Assembly (NCBI RefSeq): GCF_000382385.1
Contig: NZ_KB908338.1
Coordinates: 1-48,565 of the forward strand
From: Segatella maculosa DSM 19339 = JCM 15638
Lineage (GTDB): Bacteria; Bacteroidota; Bacteroidia; Bacteroidales; Bacteroidaceae
Length of the DNA: 48,565 nt
Reading direction: 5' to 3'
Part shown: piece after piece, positions 17,493-27,016 of the stretch
Numbering within the stretch: the stretch's first letter is position 1
Layout of the letters: each line of letters begins with the position of its first letter
The notes under the pieces: generated by a model
Databases searched by the model: none
The model's input: only the letters and a program-made list of their open reading frames with translations
Told to the model about the DNA's origin: nothing
Translations under genes and position numbers: made by a program

Positions 17493-17819
17493 ACGGGCGT
17501 TCTTTTTTCGTTTTCCGCTAATCCGATGCTTCAGAGACGAAGTTTTTCCTGTTTTTCTCCATGGGGCTTATATCGAACGCACATAGGGTAGAGCGCAGCA
17601 CGAACTTCCTCATCATGAAAAAGCGCAAGTTATGCCGTCGACCAAGACCATGTGGAGGCTGCTCATACCCTGCATGCGAGAGCATCGCAAGACAACGGAA
17701 GCGAATTTGCCGAGCGATTGCACGCAGGTTGACACTGGATAGTTGTTTCACAGACACGCGCGGTTCATGACAGAAAGGAGCTGTTGAGTATTACACTTGC
17801 AGGTTGAGTCTTTAGGCGA
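17493..17819. other. Intergenic DNA, no supported gene
   Basis: A minus-strand frame of 79 codons (17518-17757) exists but shows no family features or start signals. Part of it (near 17588) repeats the GGTAGAGCGCAGC phrase of 17145-17157. I see nothing else in this stretch. Confidence 0.4.
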
Positions 17820-18995
17820 CTACTTAAGTATCGGACTTACTTCCATGTAATTTCCATCATTGGGAGCCGGAGTTATACCGATGAGATGGCATAGGAGAGT
17901 ATAGACATTGACATTCCGGAAATGAGGATAGTCGATATGCTTGAAGCTCGGTCCTATCGCCCGAAATACGGCTTGCATGTCGCTATATGTAGGGTCATAG
18001 CCGTGCATTCCACCTCTATTCACGGTTCCATCGGTCACCAACCAGCCTTCTTGTGGGTCGACAATGACATCTCCGATGTTTTCATGTGTGCCATAATGAA
18101 GATAAGCGGGCACATCCTGCTTCTTCCACACACGCTGATGCTGGAGGTCTTTGAGCGCATTATAGACGGAATCGACGTAGCCTTTCTTGCAGTAAATCTG
18201 TGCCGGAAGGTTACCTTCGATGCGTTCATACCATTTGGGGTTGAGGTATTTTTTGCATTCAATTTTCCGTTCCGGACTTACCAATGTCATTCCATGGTCG
18301 GAAACGATGATGAGGTTCACGCTGTCTTTGCGCGGCCCCTGCTGTATGTTTTGCCATAGTTCGGAAAGTTGTGCGTCCATGTTTCGCAGTGCATTCTTCG
18401 TCTGCGGGTCTTGTGGACCGTAGTTGTGGCCTTGGTGGTCGGGCTCTTCAAAGTAAATCATGATGAGCTCGGGCGCGTTCGCTCCATTGATGGCTTGCGA
18501 GGCCAATGTGATGCGTTCGCTCACCGTCAGATGGTGCTTGTTGTAGTTGAACCAAACATCGGGATATTGATTCTTTATCTTGACATCGCTTCCCGGCCAA
18601 TGATACGTGAATACTCGTTTGCCTTGTTTCTTGGCAGTAACCCATATGGGCTCCCCTCCATAGAATCTGCTATCAACCTTTGTCTTAGGATTGCCAAGAG
18701 AAAAGACGACTCCATCTTTTCTATTAATAAAAGAGTTTGCTATGATGCCATGATGATCGGGATAGAGGCCTGTTGCTAACGTATAATGATTAGGAAATGT
18801 TTTTGAGGGATAGGAGGGAATTAATCCTGATTTGACGCCTTTCTCTGCCATGTAGTTCAAAAAAGGTGTGTCATACCATTCCGGATAATCCCATCGACAA
18901 CCATCAAGAGAGACAATTATAGTATAAAAGTCTTTATGGGCCGATGTTGATGTTGTAAAGATAAGAGCAATAATGGCAATAATGATTTTCTTCAT
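17820..18995 (-). CDS. Secreted nucleotide pyrophosphatase/phosphodiesterase (alkaline phosphatase superfamily)
   Basis: The 391-aa protein begins with a signal peptide (MKKIIIAIIALIFTTSTSAH). The metal-site pattern of the NPP family is complete: VSLDGCRWD (first Asp), PSKTFPNHYTLATG with the Thr nucleophile, YFEEPDHQGHNYGP (Asp and His), IVSDHGM (Asp-His) and MHGYDPTYSDM (last His). These enzymes cleave phosphodiester or pyrophosphate bonds of nucleotides or lipids in the periplasm or on the surface. The gene stands alone and is divergent from the AraC-type regulator. A TAACTTTG -7 box lies at 19026-19033 without a good -33. Confidence 0.92.
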   Translation of the reverse strand: MKKIIIAIIALIFTTSTSAHKDFYTIIVSLDGCRWDYPEWYDTPFLNYMAEKGVKSGLIPSYPSKTFPNHYTLATGLYPDHHGIIANSFINRKDGVVFSLGNPKTKVDSRFYGGEPIWVTAKKQGKRVFTYHWPGSDVKIKNQYPDVWFNYNKHHLTVSERITLASQAINGANAPELIMIYFEEPDHQGHNYGPQDPQTKNALRNMDAQLSELWQNIQQGPRKDSVNLIIVSDHGMTLVSPERKIECKKYLNPKWYERIEGNLPAQIYCKKGYVDSVYNALKDLQHQRVWKKQDVPAYLHYGTHENIGDVIVDPQEGWLVTDGTVNRGGMHGYDPTYSDMQAVFRAIGPSFKHIDYPHFRNVNVYTLLCHLIGITPAPNDGNYMEVSPILK

Positions 18996-19065
18996 ATTTT
19001 AGTTATATCAAGTTATTTACTTCGACAAAGTTACCAATTTTTTTATAAAAAATAATGTCCAAAAA

Positions 19066-19097
19066 CTTGATAAATTAATTTTTTATATCTATATTTG
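19066..19097 (+). promoter_or_regulatory. Promoter of the AraC-type regulator
   Basis: CTTG (19066-19069), 20 bp, then TATATTTG (19090-19097). An AAAGGAGG motif at 19103-19110 lies 25 nt before the ATG, too far for normal ribosome binding. Confidence 0.6.
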
Positions 19098-19135
19098 CGA
19101 CATAAAGGAGGATAACTATTTAATTATTTCTATGT

Positions 19136-19633
19136 ATGGCAAAGTATAATATTACCGAAAAGCGGGAAAAAGAAGCAGCTTACCAAACCTTGATAAGTCC
19201 GGGATTAATGGACGATTTGAAAGAGAAAATTCTTGATATTATTTTGATACAGAAAAAATATAAGGATAAGGATTATTCCGCAAAAAAACTTGCCGATGAT
19301 TTGAGTACAAATACGCGTTATATTTCGGCTGTTGTAAATGTAAAGTTTCATATGAATTATACTTCATTTGTCAATAAATACCGTATAGAAGAAGCCATGA
19401 CCCTGCTCGTGGACAAACGTTATAAGGATTTGAATATAGAAGATATTTCAGATATGGTGGGATTTTCTAATCGCCAGTCGTTTTATGCTTCTTTCTTTAG
19501 ATTAAATGGTTGTACACCCCGTGACTACAAGCTTCGTCATTGTCAACAATATCCTTTGCAACTGGAGATGCCAAAAAGACGTGGAAGGAAACTTGGTGTA
19601 AAAAATAAATTATCGATACTTAGTGTTGAATGA
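19136..19633 (+). CDS. AraC-type helix-turn-helix regulator with AT-hook-like tail
   Basis: The 165-aa protein contains one AraC DNA-binding domain (about 45-140). Helix 1 follows DYSAKKLADDLSTNTRYISAVVN, and the conserved second part is IEDISDMVGFSNRQSFYASFFRLNGCTPRDYK. There is no ligand-binding domain; about 45 residues precede the domain. The tail contains KRRGRKLG, which looks like an AT-hook. It is followed by dipeptidyl peptidase III 67 bp downstream and is divergent from the phosphodiesterase. Its targets are unknown. Confidence 0.85.
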   Translation: MAKYNITEKREKEAAYQTLISPGLMDDLKEKILDIILIQKKYKDKDYSAKKLADDLSTNTRYISAVVNVKFHMNYTSFVNKYRIEEAMTLLVDKRYKDLNIEDISDMVGFSNRQSFYASFFRLNGCTPRDYKLRHCQQYPLQLEMPKRRGRKLGVKNKLSILSVE

Positions 19634-19656
19634 TTCTAATTTTTATATTTCGAAGT

Positions 19657-19687
19657 CCACAGCAAGGTGATTGTCCTCTTGTTGTGG
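19657..19687 (+). terminator. Hairpin between regulator and peptidase gene
   Basis: CCACAGCAAG (19657-19666) pairs with CTTGTTGTGG (19678-19687), with one G-U pair. A moderate T-rich stretch (CTTTGATTTTG) follows. It may be a weak terminator or processing site between the two genes; the T-run is interrupted. Confidence 0.45.
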
Positions 19688-19700
19688 GCTTTGATTTTGT

Positions 19701-21644
19701 ATGAATAATATGAAGTATATAGACGAAAAGTTTGCAGACATTCAAATTCTTAGATATAAACTTGTTGGATTTGAAGAATTGTCCCTTCGACAAAAGATTT
19801 ATATTTATTATTTGTCTGAAGCGGTCTTGTCGGGTAGAGATATCACATTTGATCAATTTGGTAAATATAATCTGAGAATACGCAAGGTGCTTGAATGTAT
19901 CTATCTTAATTATGATGGCAACCGTGATAATCAAGATTTCAAAGCGTTGGTTATTTATTTAAAACGTGTTTGGTTTTCAAATGGTATCTATCATCATTAT
20001 AATTGCGATAAGTTTACGCCTAAATTCAGCAAGAGTTTTTTTTGTGAGGCCTATGATGCCTTGCCGTATGAGCTGTTGGGATTAAGTTCTAATGATGCCA
20101 AGCAGGAATTACGGGCCGAACTCTTAAAGGTTATTTTTGATGAAGATTACTTACCAAAACGAGTAAATAAGGCCGAGGGAGTTGATTTGATAAGAACATC
20201 GGCGTGCAATTTCTATGAAGATATTTCCCAAAAAGAAGTCGAACAGTTTTATGGGAACCTTAAAGCAGATGGCGAAACGCGACCGGCATCTTATGGACTT
20301 AATTCTAAATTGATCAAAATCAACGGAGAAGTGACAGAATTGGTCTATAAGGCTGATGGTTTGTATGGGGAAAAAATCTGCCAAATCATTCATTGGCTGA
20401 GTAAAGCCAAGCAATATGCTGAAAATGAACAGCAGGAAAAGATAATTTCCATGCTCATCAAATATTATCAAACGGGCGACTTGGCCTTGTTCGATGAATA
20501 TTCTGTTGCATGGCTCAAAGAGCATGAAGGGCAGATTGATTTCATCAATGGATTTATAGAAGTATATGGAGACCCTTTAGGGCTCAAAGGTTCATGGGAA
20601 GGCATTGTAGAATATAAAGACGTCATTGCTACAAAGCGTACACAATTGATTAGTGAAAATGCCCAATGGTTTGAAGATCATTCTCCGATAGACAACAGAT
20701 TCAAGAAGAAGACGGTGAGAGGTGTAACTGCAAATGTCGTTTGTGCAGCTATGCTTGGGGGAGATGAGTATCCCTCGACGGCGATAGGTATTAATCTTCC
20801 GAATGCTGATTGGATCAGAGCCGAGTATGGATCAAAAAGCGTTACCATCGGCAATCTTATAGACGCATACAACAAAGTCTCCCATGGTAGTGAGTTTATG
20901 TCAGAATTCGTGATAGACAGTAAAACACGGCAACTCATTAATGCGTATGGAGCTATTTGCGATGTTCTCCATACGGATATGCATGAGTGTCTCGGACATG
21001 GAAGCGGGCAGTTATTAAAAGACACTGACCCGGACGCTTTGAAAGCTTATGGTAACACCATTGAAGAAGCACGCGCAGATTTATTCGGACTCTATTATTT
21101 AGCAGATGATAAAATGTTAGCATTAGGTTTACTACCCGATAGAGAAGCTTATAAGAGTCAATATTATACTTATATGCTGAATGGATTGCTGACACAATCG
21201 GTACGAATAGAATTGGGCAAAAATATAGAGGAGGCACACATGAGAAATAGAGCCTTGATTGCAAATTGGGCACTCGACATGGACACGGAACATCAAATTG
21301 TTTCATTGGAAATTCATGATGGTAAACATGATGTGATTGTGAAAGATTACGAGCGACTCAGAAATATTTTTGCCCGTCAACTGGCCGAAATCCAGCGTAT
21401 AAAAAGCGAGGGAGATTATGAAAAGGCACGAATGCTCGTTGAGAAATATGCCGTTCATATCGACTTCCAACTGCATCAAGAAATTCATAAACGCTATGAG
21501 AAGTTGGGAATTGCACCCTATAAAGGATTTCTGAATCCATGGATGAAGCCGAAATATGATGCTGCCGGCAATATTATCGATATAAAATTGGATTATACCG
21601 AAAGTTATACGCATCAGATGATGCGTTATTCAGGCGAATATTAA
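19701..21644 (+). CDS. Dipeptidyl peptidase III (M49 family zinc peptidase)
   Basis: The 647-aa protein (or 644 from the ATG at 19710) has the M49 zinc motif HECLGH at about residues 428-433. The third ligand region is IEEARADLFGLYYLAD about 25 residues later. RNRALIANW and the C-terminal NPWMKPKYDAAGNIIDIKLDY match bacterial DPP III proteins. It removes dipeptides from the N-terminus of short peptides. There is no signal peptide or lipobox, so it should be cytoplasmic, unlike some Bacteroides relatives that carry a lipoprotein signal. The start is supported by length but has no ribosome binding site. Confidence 0.93.
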   Translation: MNNMKYIDEKFADIQILRYKLVGFEELSLRQKIYIYYLSEAVLSGRDITFDQFGKYNLRIRKVLECIYLNYDGNRDNQDFKALVIYLKRVWFSNGIYHHYNCDKFTPKFSKSFFCEAYDALPYELLGLSSNDAKQELRAELLKVIFDEDYLPKRVNKAEGVDLIRTSACNFYEDISQKEVEQFYGNLKADGETRPASYGLNSKLIKINGEVTELVYKADGLYGEKICQIIHWLSKAKQYAENEQQEKIISMLIKYYQTGDLALFDEYSVAWLKEHEGQIDFINGFIEVYGDPLGLKGSWEGIVEYKDVIATKRTQLISENAQWFEDHSPIDNRFKKKTVRGVTANVVCAAMLGGDEYPSTAIGINLPNADWIRAEYGSKSVTIGNLIDAYNKVSHGSEFMSEFVIDSKTRQLINAYGAICDVLHTDMHECLGHGSGQLLKDTDPDALKAYGNTIEEARADLFGLYYLADDKMLALGLLPDREAYKSQYYTYMLNGLLTQSVRIELGKNIEEAHMRNRALIANWALDMDTEHQIVSLEIHDGKHDVIVKDYERLRNIFARQLAEIQRIKSEGDYEKARMLVEKYAVHIDFQLHQEIHKRYEKLGIAPYKGFLNPWMKPKYDAAGNIIDIKLDYTESYTHQMMRYSGEY

Positions 21645-21663
21645 CCCTCCGGAACGGTCATCG

Positions 21664-21983
21664 CCCTTGCGCCCGCGGGCGAAAGCATCAAACGGAAAGA
21701 AAAGTGGGTTGCGCCCCGGGGCGAAAGCTTCAAACGTAAACATGTGTTAACTGCGCAGCGTGCGCAAGCCTCGCCTGTTAACGTGTCTTAACTGCGCAGA
21801 GTGCGCAAGTTCCACCCGTTAATCTATGTTAACCGCGCAGGGTGCGCAAGCTTCCCCTGTTAACAGGTCTTAATTGCGCAGGGTGCGCAAGTTCCGCCTG
21901 TAAACCTATGTTAATTGCGCAGCGTGCGCAAGCGTCAAACATAAAGAAATGTTAACTGCGCCGCCGGTGCAAACTTACCGGTG
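21664..21983. repeat. 41-bp tandem array, TGCGCAGNGTGCGCAAG core
   Basis: Eight units follow each other at exactly 41 bp (starts 21664, 21705, 21746, 21787, 21828, 21869, 21910 and 21951). Units 3-7 share GTTAA-TGCGCAG-GTGCGCAAG. Units 1-2 replace the core with GCGCCCGCGGGCGAAAGC or GCGCCCCGGGGCGAAAGC, and unit 8 is partial. The identical phase despite changed sequence is the notable property. The array fills the gap between the peptidase and the AlkD-like gene. Confidence 0.92.
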
Positions 21984-22011
21984 ACCGATTTAGATAAAAA
22001 AAACAGAAGAT

Positions 22012-22620
22012 ATGGAATTGAAAGATAAACTGAAAGCAATCAAACAGAGTTTCAGACTTGAGATGAATGGCCCGGTTTCGCAGTCTATGCGCGCGAAAGG
22101 GGTAGATTATAAAATCAATTGGGGCATACCTTTGGTCAGTTTGAATGAGCAGGCTAAAGAATATGGAAAAGACTATGATTTGGCGATTGCTTTGTTTAAG
22201 GAGAACATACGTGAATGCAAGATTCTCGCGACGCTGATTATGCCTGCGGAAAGAATGGATGCGGAGTTGGCTGATGTGTGGTTAGAGCAGACCGAGACGC
22301 AAGAAATTGCCGAATTGCTGGCTATGAATCTATTTCAGTATGTCGATTACGCCTCTGTTTTAGCCTTTGAGTGTATCGCTTCAGATAAAATCCTATACCA
22401 GATTTGTGGTTATAGTCTATTAAGTCGCTTATTTGGAAAAGGCATGAAACCCAATGAACGAGGCATTAACGAATTTCTTGATCAGGCGGCCACGGCTTTG
22501 GTTTGTGACAACATGGGAGTCAAACATGCAGCAATGAATGCTGTTATGAACTTTATGGAACTGGGTCGTGAGTATGAGCTGATAGCGCGTAAGGCATTGC
22601 ACAATGTCATAGATTTTTAA
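22012..22620 (+). CDS. AlkD-like DNA alkylation repair family protein
   Basis: The 202-aa helical protein resembles the short Bacteroidales branch of the DNA alkylation repair (AlkD, HEAT-like) family: FRLEMNGPVSQSMRAKGVDYKINWGIPLVSLNEQAKEYGKDYDLA, then LFKENIRECKILATLIMPAERM. AlkD proteins excise or bind alkylated bases. The usual catalytic Trp/Asp/Arg set cannot be confirmed by eye in this short branch, so repair activity is inferred from the family. It directly follows the 41-bp array. Confidence 0.8.
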   Translation: MELKDKLKAIKQSFRLEMNGPVSQSMRAKGVDYKINWGIPLVSLNEQAKEYGKDYDLAIALFKENIRECKILATLIMPAERMDAELADVWLEQTETQEIAELLAMNLFQYVDYASVLAFECIASDKILYQICGYSLLSRLFGKGMKPNERGINEFLDQAATALVCDNMGVKHAAMNAVMNFMELGREYELIARKALHNVIDF

Positions 22621-22640
22621 ATTAAAATAATGTTATTATA

Positions 22641-22672
22641 TTTTCCAATCTGACGTAAAGTTGTTATTTTTG
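22641..22672 (+). promoter_or_regulatory. Probable promoter of the Fur-family gene
   Basis: TTTT (22641-22644), 20 bp, then TATTTTTG (22665-22672). The ATG follows 17 bp later, so the leader is very short. Confidence 0.5.
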
Positions 22673-22689
22673 TACATCAAATTATTTCA

Positions 22690-23178
22690 ATGGTGAAAGA
22701 GGACATACAAAGGGCTTACGAGATTTTGAATAGATGTTTGGAAACGGATCGTCATCGCAAGACTCCCGAACGCTATGCTGTATTGGAGGCGATATACAGC
22801 GTGGACGGTCATTTCACCATAGAAACATTGAATGATATTCTTGATAAAAAATGTTTCCGCGTAAGTAGGGCGACACTCTATAACTGTGTAAAATTATTTT
22901 CGAAATTAGGATTGGTTGTCAAACATCAGTTGTTAGGTTCCGTTGTGTACGAAGCCTCTTCGCTTGAACATGGGCACATTCAACAGATATGCAGGATATG
23001 TGGGAAGACTACTTACTTAAACTGTACGGAAATAGTGGATACAATTGATAAGATGAAACCCAAACGTTTTTGCAAAGATGATTTTATGCTCTATCTATAC
23101 GGGGTGTGCAATAGGTGTCAACCCAATTCAATGCGACAACATAAGGTTAAAAACAGTATAGGAATTAAAAAGCAATAA
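22690..23178 (+). CDS. Fur-family metal-responsive regulator
   Basis: The 162-aa protein has the winged-helix domain (about 20-85; KTPERYAVLEAIYSVDGHFTIETL, RVSRATLYNCVKLFSKLGLV) and the dimerisation domain with the first zinc pair CRICGK and a C-terminal CNRC pair. The His-rich regulatory metal site is reduced to LEHGHIQQICRIC. It could be Fur, PerR or Zur; the motifs do not decide. It heads a run with purA (12 bp downstream) and hisS. Confidence 0.92.
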   Translation: MVKEDIQRAYEILNRCLETDRHRKTPERYAVLEAIYSVDGHFTIETLNDILDKKCFRVSRATLYNCVKLFSKLGLVVKHQLLGSVVYEASSLEHGHIQQICRICGKTTYLNCTEIVDTIDKMKPKRFCKDDFMLYLYGVCNRCQPNSMRQHKVKNSIGIKKQ

Positions 23179-23190
23179 TCTGTATAAAAG

Positions 23191-24468
23191 ATGAACACAA
23201 CAGGAAAAGTTGATGTCCTACTCGGATTACAGTGGGGCGATGAAGGAAAAGGAAAGATAGTTGACGTCTTAACACCTGACTATGACGTGGTGGCACGCTT
23301 TCAAGGAGGACCGAATGCAGGACATACCTTAGAGTTTGAAAAACAGAAATATGTGCTTCGTTCAATTCCTTCCGGTATATTCCAAGGTGGGAAAGTGAAT
23401 ATAATTGGTAACGGTGTTGTGCTTGCTCCCGATTTGTTCATGTTGGAAGCAAAGGACTTGGAAAAGAGTGGGCACCCTTTGAAAGAACGTCTGTACATCT
23501 CAAAGAAAGCCCATCTCATAATGCCCACTCATCGTATTTTGGATCGGGCGTATGAATCTGATAAAGGAAAGGATAAAGTAGGAACTACGGGTAAGGGCAT
23601 CGGACCAACTTATACGGACAAGGTTAGCAGAAACGGATTGAGAGTAGGAGATATTCTTGATGGTTTTGAAGAAAAATATGCTACTCACAAAAAGCGACAT
23701 CTGAAGATGTTGGCTGCGCTTGGGTGGACTGATTTTGATGGTCTTGAAGAAGTCGAAAAGACTTGGAAGGAGGGCATCGACTATATGAAGCAGTTCAACT
23801 TCATTGATTCCGAACATGAAATCAATAATCTTCTACGCTCAGGAAAGAATATTCTTTGCGAAGGAGCGCAGGGAACAATGCTTGATGTGGATTTCGGTTC
23901 CTATCCTTTCGTCACATCATCCAATACCGTTTGTGCCGGAGCATGTACCGGTTTGGGTATTGGCCCAAACAAAATAGGAGAAGTCTATGGCATAATGAAA
24001 GCTTATTGCACGCGTGTCGGTGCAGGTCCTTTCCCAACAGAACTTTTTGATGAGGTTGGAAAGACGATTAGACAGCGCGGACATGAATATGGAGCTGTAA
24101 CCGGACGCGAACGTAGATGCGGTTGGATAGATTTGATTCAGTTGCGTTATTCAATAATGATCAACGGTGTAACTCAATTGATTCTGATGAAAAGTGACGT
24201 TCTTGATGACTTTGAAATCATCAAGGCGTGTGTAGGTTATAAATTGAAAGATGGAAGTCGCACAGAAGAGTTGCCTTATGAACTTGAAGAAGTGGAACCT
24301 GTTTACAAAGAGTTTGCCGGTTGGAAGACAGATATGACAAGGTTCACCCATAAATCACAATTCCCACAAGCCTTCAGAGATTATATCAGTTTCTTGGAAG
24401 AATTCCTTGAAACCCCTATCCGTATTGTATCGATAGGTCCTGATAGGGAACAAACAATCATTCTATAA
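23191..24468 (+). CDS. purA: Adenylosuccinate synthetase
   Basis: The 425-aa protein has all family blocks: the P-loop-like QWGDEGKGKIVD near the N-terminus, GGPNAGHT with the catalytic His, GTTGKGIGPTY, CEGAQGTMLDVDFGSYPFVTSSN, RVGAGPFPTE and TGRERRCGWID. It joins IMP and aspartate with GTP to give adenylosuccinate, the first step from IMP to AMP. It lies 12 bp after the Fur-family gene and 10 bp before hisS, so the three are probably co-transcribed. Confidence 0.98.
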   Translation: MNTTGKVDVLLGLQWGDEGKGKIVDVLTPDYDVVARFQGGPNAGHTLEFEKQKYVLRSIPSGIFQGGKVNIIGNGVVLAPDLFMLEAKDLEKSGHPLKERLYISKKAHLIMPTHRILDRAYESDKGKDKVGTTGKGIGPTYTDKVSRNGLRVGDILDGFEEKYATHKKRHLKMLAALGWTDFDGLEEVEKTWKEGIDYMKQFNFIDSEHEINNLLRSGKNILCEGAQGTMLDVDFGSYPFVTSSNTVCAGACTGLGIGPNKIGEVYGIMKAYCTRVGAGPFPTELFDEVGKTIRQRGHEYGAVTGRERRCGWIDLIQLRYSIMINGVTQLILMKSDVLDDFEIIKACVGYKLKDGSRTEELPYELEEVEPVYKEFAGWKTDMTRFTHKSQFPQAFRDYISFLEEFLETPIRIVSIGPDREQTIIL

Positions 24469-24478
24469 ATAATAGAGC

Positions 24479-25843
24479 ATGGCACAAAAACCTTCCATTC
24501 CAAAAGGGACCCGTGATTTTGGGCCCGAAGAGATGGCAAAAAGAAATTATATTTTCAACACCATAAAAGACGTTTATGCTCTCTATGGGTTTCAACAGAT
24601 TGAGACACCGGCAATGGAAACCTTACAGACTCTCATGGGAAAGTATGGTGAAGAAGGGGATAAATTACTTTTCAAAATACTGAACTCAGGGGATTATCTT
24701 AGTAAAGTGTCTGATGAAGAACTGCATGAACGCAACTCGCTTCACTTGGCCGCAAGCTTATGTGAGAAGGGACTTCGCTATGATTTGACGGTTCCGTTTG
24801 CACGTTACGTGGTAATGCATCGTGACGAGCTTCAACTTCCTTTCAAACGTTATCAGATTCAGTCCGTATGGCGTGCAGACCGTCCGCAAAAAGGGCGTTA
24901 TCGCGAATTCTACCAGTGTGATGCTGATATTGTAGGGTCAGATTCACTGCTGAATGAGATAGAATTGATGCAAATTGTGGATGCGGTTTTCACACAATTC
25001 GGAATAAAAGTTCAAATAAAAATCAACAATCGAAAGATATTGGCTGGCATTGCCGAGATTATTGGCGAGCCCGACAAGATTGTCGATATCACGGTTGCTA
25101 TCGACAAACTCGACAAGATTGGTCTTGATCATGTGAATGCAGAACTCAAGGCCAACGGTATCAGCGACGAGGCAATCGAAAAACTTCAGCCAATTATCTC
25201 CTTGGAAGGCTCGAATGGGGCTAAACTCAATGTGATTGCCGGAGTTCTTCAAGGTTCGGAAACAGGGTTGAAAGGCATTGAAGAGATAAAGTTTATTCTC
25301 GATACGTTGCAATCTACCGGACTAAATAATGAAATACAACTTGATTTGACATTGGCACGCGGCTTGAATTATTATACGGGGGCCATATTCGAAGTCAAGG
25401 CACTTGACACATCGATAGGAAGTATAACCGGAGGTGGACGATATGACAATCTTACGGGCATTTTCGGCATGCCGGGGTTAAGCGGTGTCGGCATTTCCTT
25501 CGGGGCCGATCGCATCTACGATGTGCTGAACACCCTAAACCTTTATCCTAAAGAGGCCACGAATGCCACCCAAGTTCTCTTCATTAACTTTGGCGAAAAG
25601 GAAACCACCTATTGTCTTCCTTTCGTTTCACAGCTTCGTAAAGCCGGCATTCGTACAGAGCTATTCCCCGACAAGGCCAAGATGAAAAAGCAAATGGGAT
25701 ATGCAAACGCAAAGCATATTCCTTTCGTGGTGCTTGCCGGAGAAAATGAGATGAACGAAGGAAAACTGACGCTTAAAGATATGCAGACAGGCGAACAGAC
25801 CTTGGTTACGATAGAAGAGCTGACAACCACGGTTCTAAAGTAA
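24479..25843 (+). CDS. hisS: Histidyl-tRNA synthetase
   Basis: The 454-aa class II synthetase shows [12 protein letters not shown] at the start, motif 2 ([30 protein letters not shown]), the histidine-binding signature [14 protein letters not shown], motif 3 ([11 protein letters not shown]), and a C-terminal anticodon-binding domain (about 355-454). It charges tRNA-His in the cytoplasm. It is co-directional with purA, with a 10-bp gap. Confidence 0.98.
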   Translation: MAQKPSIPKGTRDFGPEEMAKRNYIFNTIKDVYALYGFQQIETPAMETLQTLMGKYGEEGDKLLFKILNSGDYLSKVSDEELHERNSLHLAASLCEKGLRYDLTVPFARYVVMHRDELQLPFKRYQIQSVWRADRPQKGRYREFYQCDADIVGSDSLLNEIELMQIVDAVFTQFGIKVQIKINNRKILAGIAEIIGEPDKIVDITVAIDKLDKIGLDHVNAELKANGISDEAIEKLQPIISLEGSNGAKLNVIAGVLQGSETGLKGIEEIKFILDTLQSTGLNNEIQLDLTLARGLNYYTGAIFEVKALDTSIGSITGGGRYDNLTGIFGMPGLSGVGISFGADRIYDVLNTLNLYPKEATNATQVLFINFGEKETTYCLPFVSQLRKAGIRTELFPDKAKMKKQMGYANAKHIPFVVLAGENEMNEGKLTLKDMQTGEQTLVTIEELTTTVLK

Positions 25844-25891
25844 ACCAATTCAACTGAGTATCGGCATTCTCGAGGTCCAATGGCTGTGCAT

Positions 25892-26944
25892 ATGAAACAT
25901 TTTATCCCTCTTCTTTTCGCATTGGCAGCCTTATTTTTGGTTGCTTCCAAACGGCCTCGGCCTGTTATATATATTATAGGAGACTCAACGGCAGCCGATA
26001 AAAAGGACCCACTGCATAATCCTGAACGAGGTTGGGGAATGATGTTGCAGGCCAACTTCACAGAGGACGTGATTGTGAGCAACCATGCAGTCAATGGGCG
26101 TTCAAGCAAGAGCTTTCTGGACGAAGGAAGATGGCAAAAGGTGCTTGAAACATTGAAGCCCGGCGACTATGTAATCATTCAATTCGGGCACAACGACTCA
26201 AAGCCTGACACCGCCCGGCATACGGTTCCGGGGGCGACTTTCGATGCCAACATAGAGCGATATGCTCGTGAGACGATGGCAAAAGGAGCAATTCCGATTT
26301 TGATGAGCCCTGTAGCCCGACGGAATTTCCATCAAGCGAAAAGCGAACTTATAGAAGATGAGGCCTTGCGCGACGTGCCCTATCATGACGAAACCGACAA
26401 TACAGACACATTGATTGACACGCATGGTGCCTACAGGCTGTCTGCACAGCGCGTAGCCCGAAAGCTAAACGTCGTTTATATAGACGCAAACGCCATAACA
26501 ACCAAGCTCGAACAGCAGTGCGGAGTTATCGGAAGCCGCAGCTTGCACGTGTGGCTGAAACCCGGTGAGAACAAAGATATACCGCAGGGAAGAAAAGACA
26601 ACACACACTACAGCGTGTATGGCGCATCGATTGTGGCCGGCTTGCTGGCAGATGCCATCGGGCAGAAGATAAAGACCTTGAAGCCATTCGTCCGTCATTA
26701 TGATGCCGTGGTCTCCACAACGGGGCGAGGCAACTTCTTCACGCTGCAAGAGGCACTCAAACATGCGCCCAAAAAGGGAAAATACAGCCTCCTCATTATG
26801 GATGGAACATGGCAGCAGCCCCCAAAGCAGCACGGATTGCATTTGAAAATCACGAAATACAAGCTGGCAACCTTATATCGGCCTACAATTATCAGCCACA
26901 CCAACCATACCAACCTGTCACATCAGCCATTAAGTCCGCAGTGA
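25892..26944 (+). CDS. Rhamnogalacturonan acetylesterase (SGNH) with truncated pectinesterase domain
   Basis: From the ATG at 25892 (25880 is an alternative) the product is 350 aa with a signal peptide. The SGNH set is complete: IIGDSTAADK with the Ser at about 32, VSNHAVNGRSS, IQFGHNDSK, and DNTHYSVYGASIVAGLLA with Asp and His. This is the rhamnogalacturonan acetylesterase pattern. From about residue 270, YDAVVSTTGRGNFFTLQEALKHAPKKGK is the start of a pectin methylesterase domain, but after DGTWQQP the sequence loses similarity and stops about 45 residues later. The second catalytic domain (normally about 300 aa) is therefore missing, probably by deletion. The acetylesterase may still work. 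Confidence 0.85.
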   Translation: MKHFIPLLFALAALFLVASKRPRPVIYIIGDSTAADKKDPLHNPERGWGMMLQANFTEDVIVSNHAVNGRSSKSFLDEGRWQKVLETLKPGDYVIIQFGHNDSKPDTARHTVPGATFDANIERYARETMAKGAIPILMSPVARRNFHQAKSELIEDEALRDVPYHDETDNTDTLIDTHGAYRLSAQRVARKLNVVYIDANAITTKLEQQCGVIGSRSLHVWLKPGENKDIPQGRKDNTHYSVYGASIVAGLLADAIGQKIKTLKPFVRHYDAVVSTTGRGNFFTLQEALKHAPKKGKYSLLIMDGTWQQPPKQHGLHLKITKYKLATLYRPTIISHTNHTNLSHQPLSPQ

Positions 26945-27016
26945 CTTTTTCTCTTTTCCGCAAGCCCTCAAATTCTCTCCCATATATAAATCCATTTTAA
27001 TGTGTATGTTTCCGAG

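Noticed and set aside
17518..17757. Minus-strand frame of 79 codons
   Set aside because: Part of it repeats sequence near 17145-17157, so it is more likely array-flank DNA than a gene.
21664..21983. CRISPR array
   Set aside because: The period is 41 bp without alternation of identical repeats and unique spacers; the units are degenerate over their full length, and no cas gene is present.
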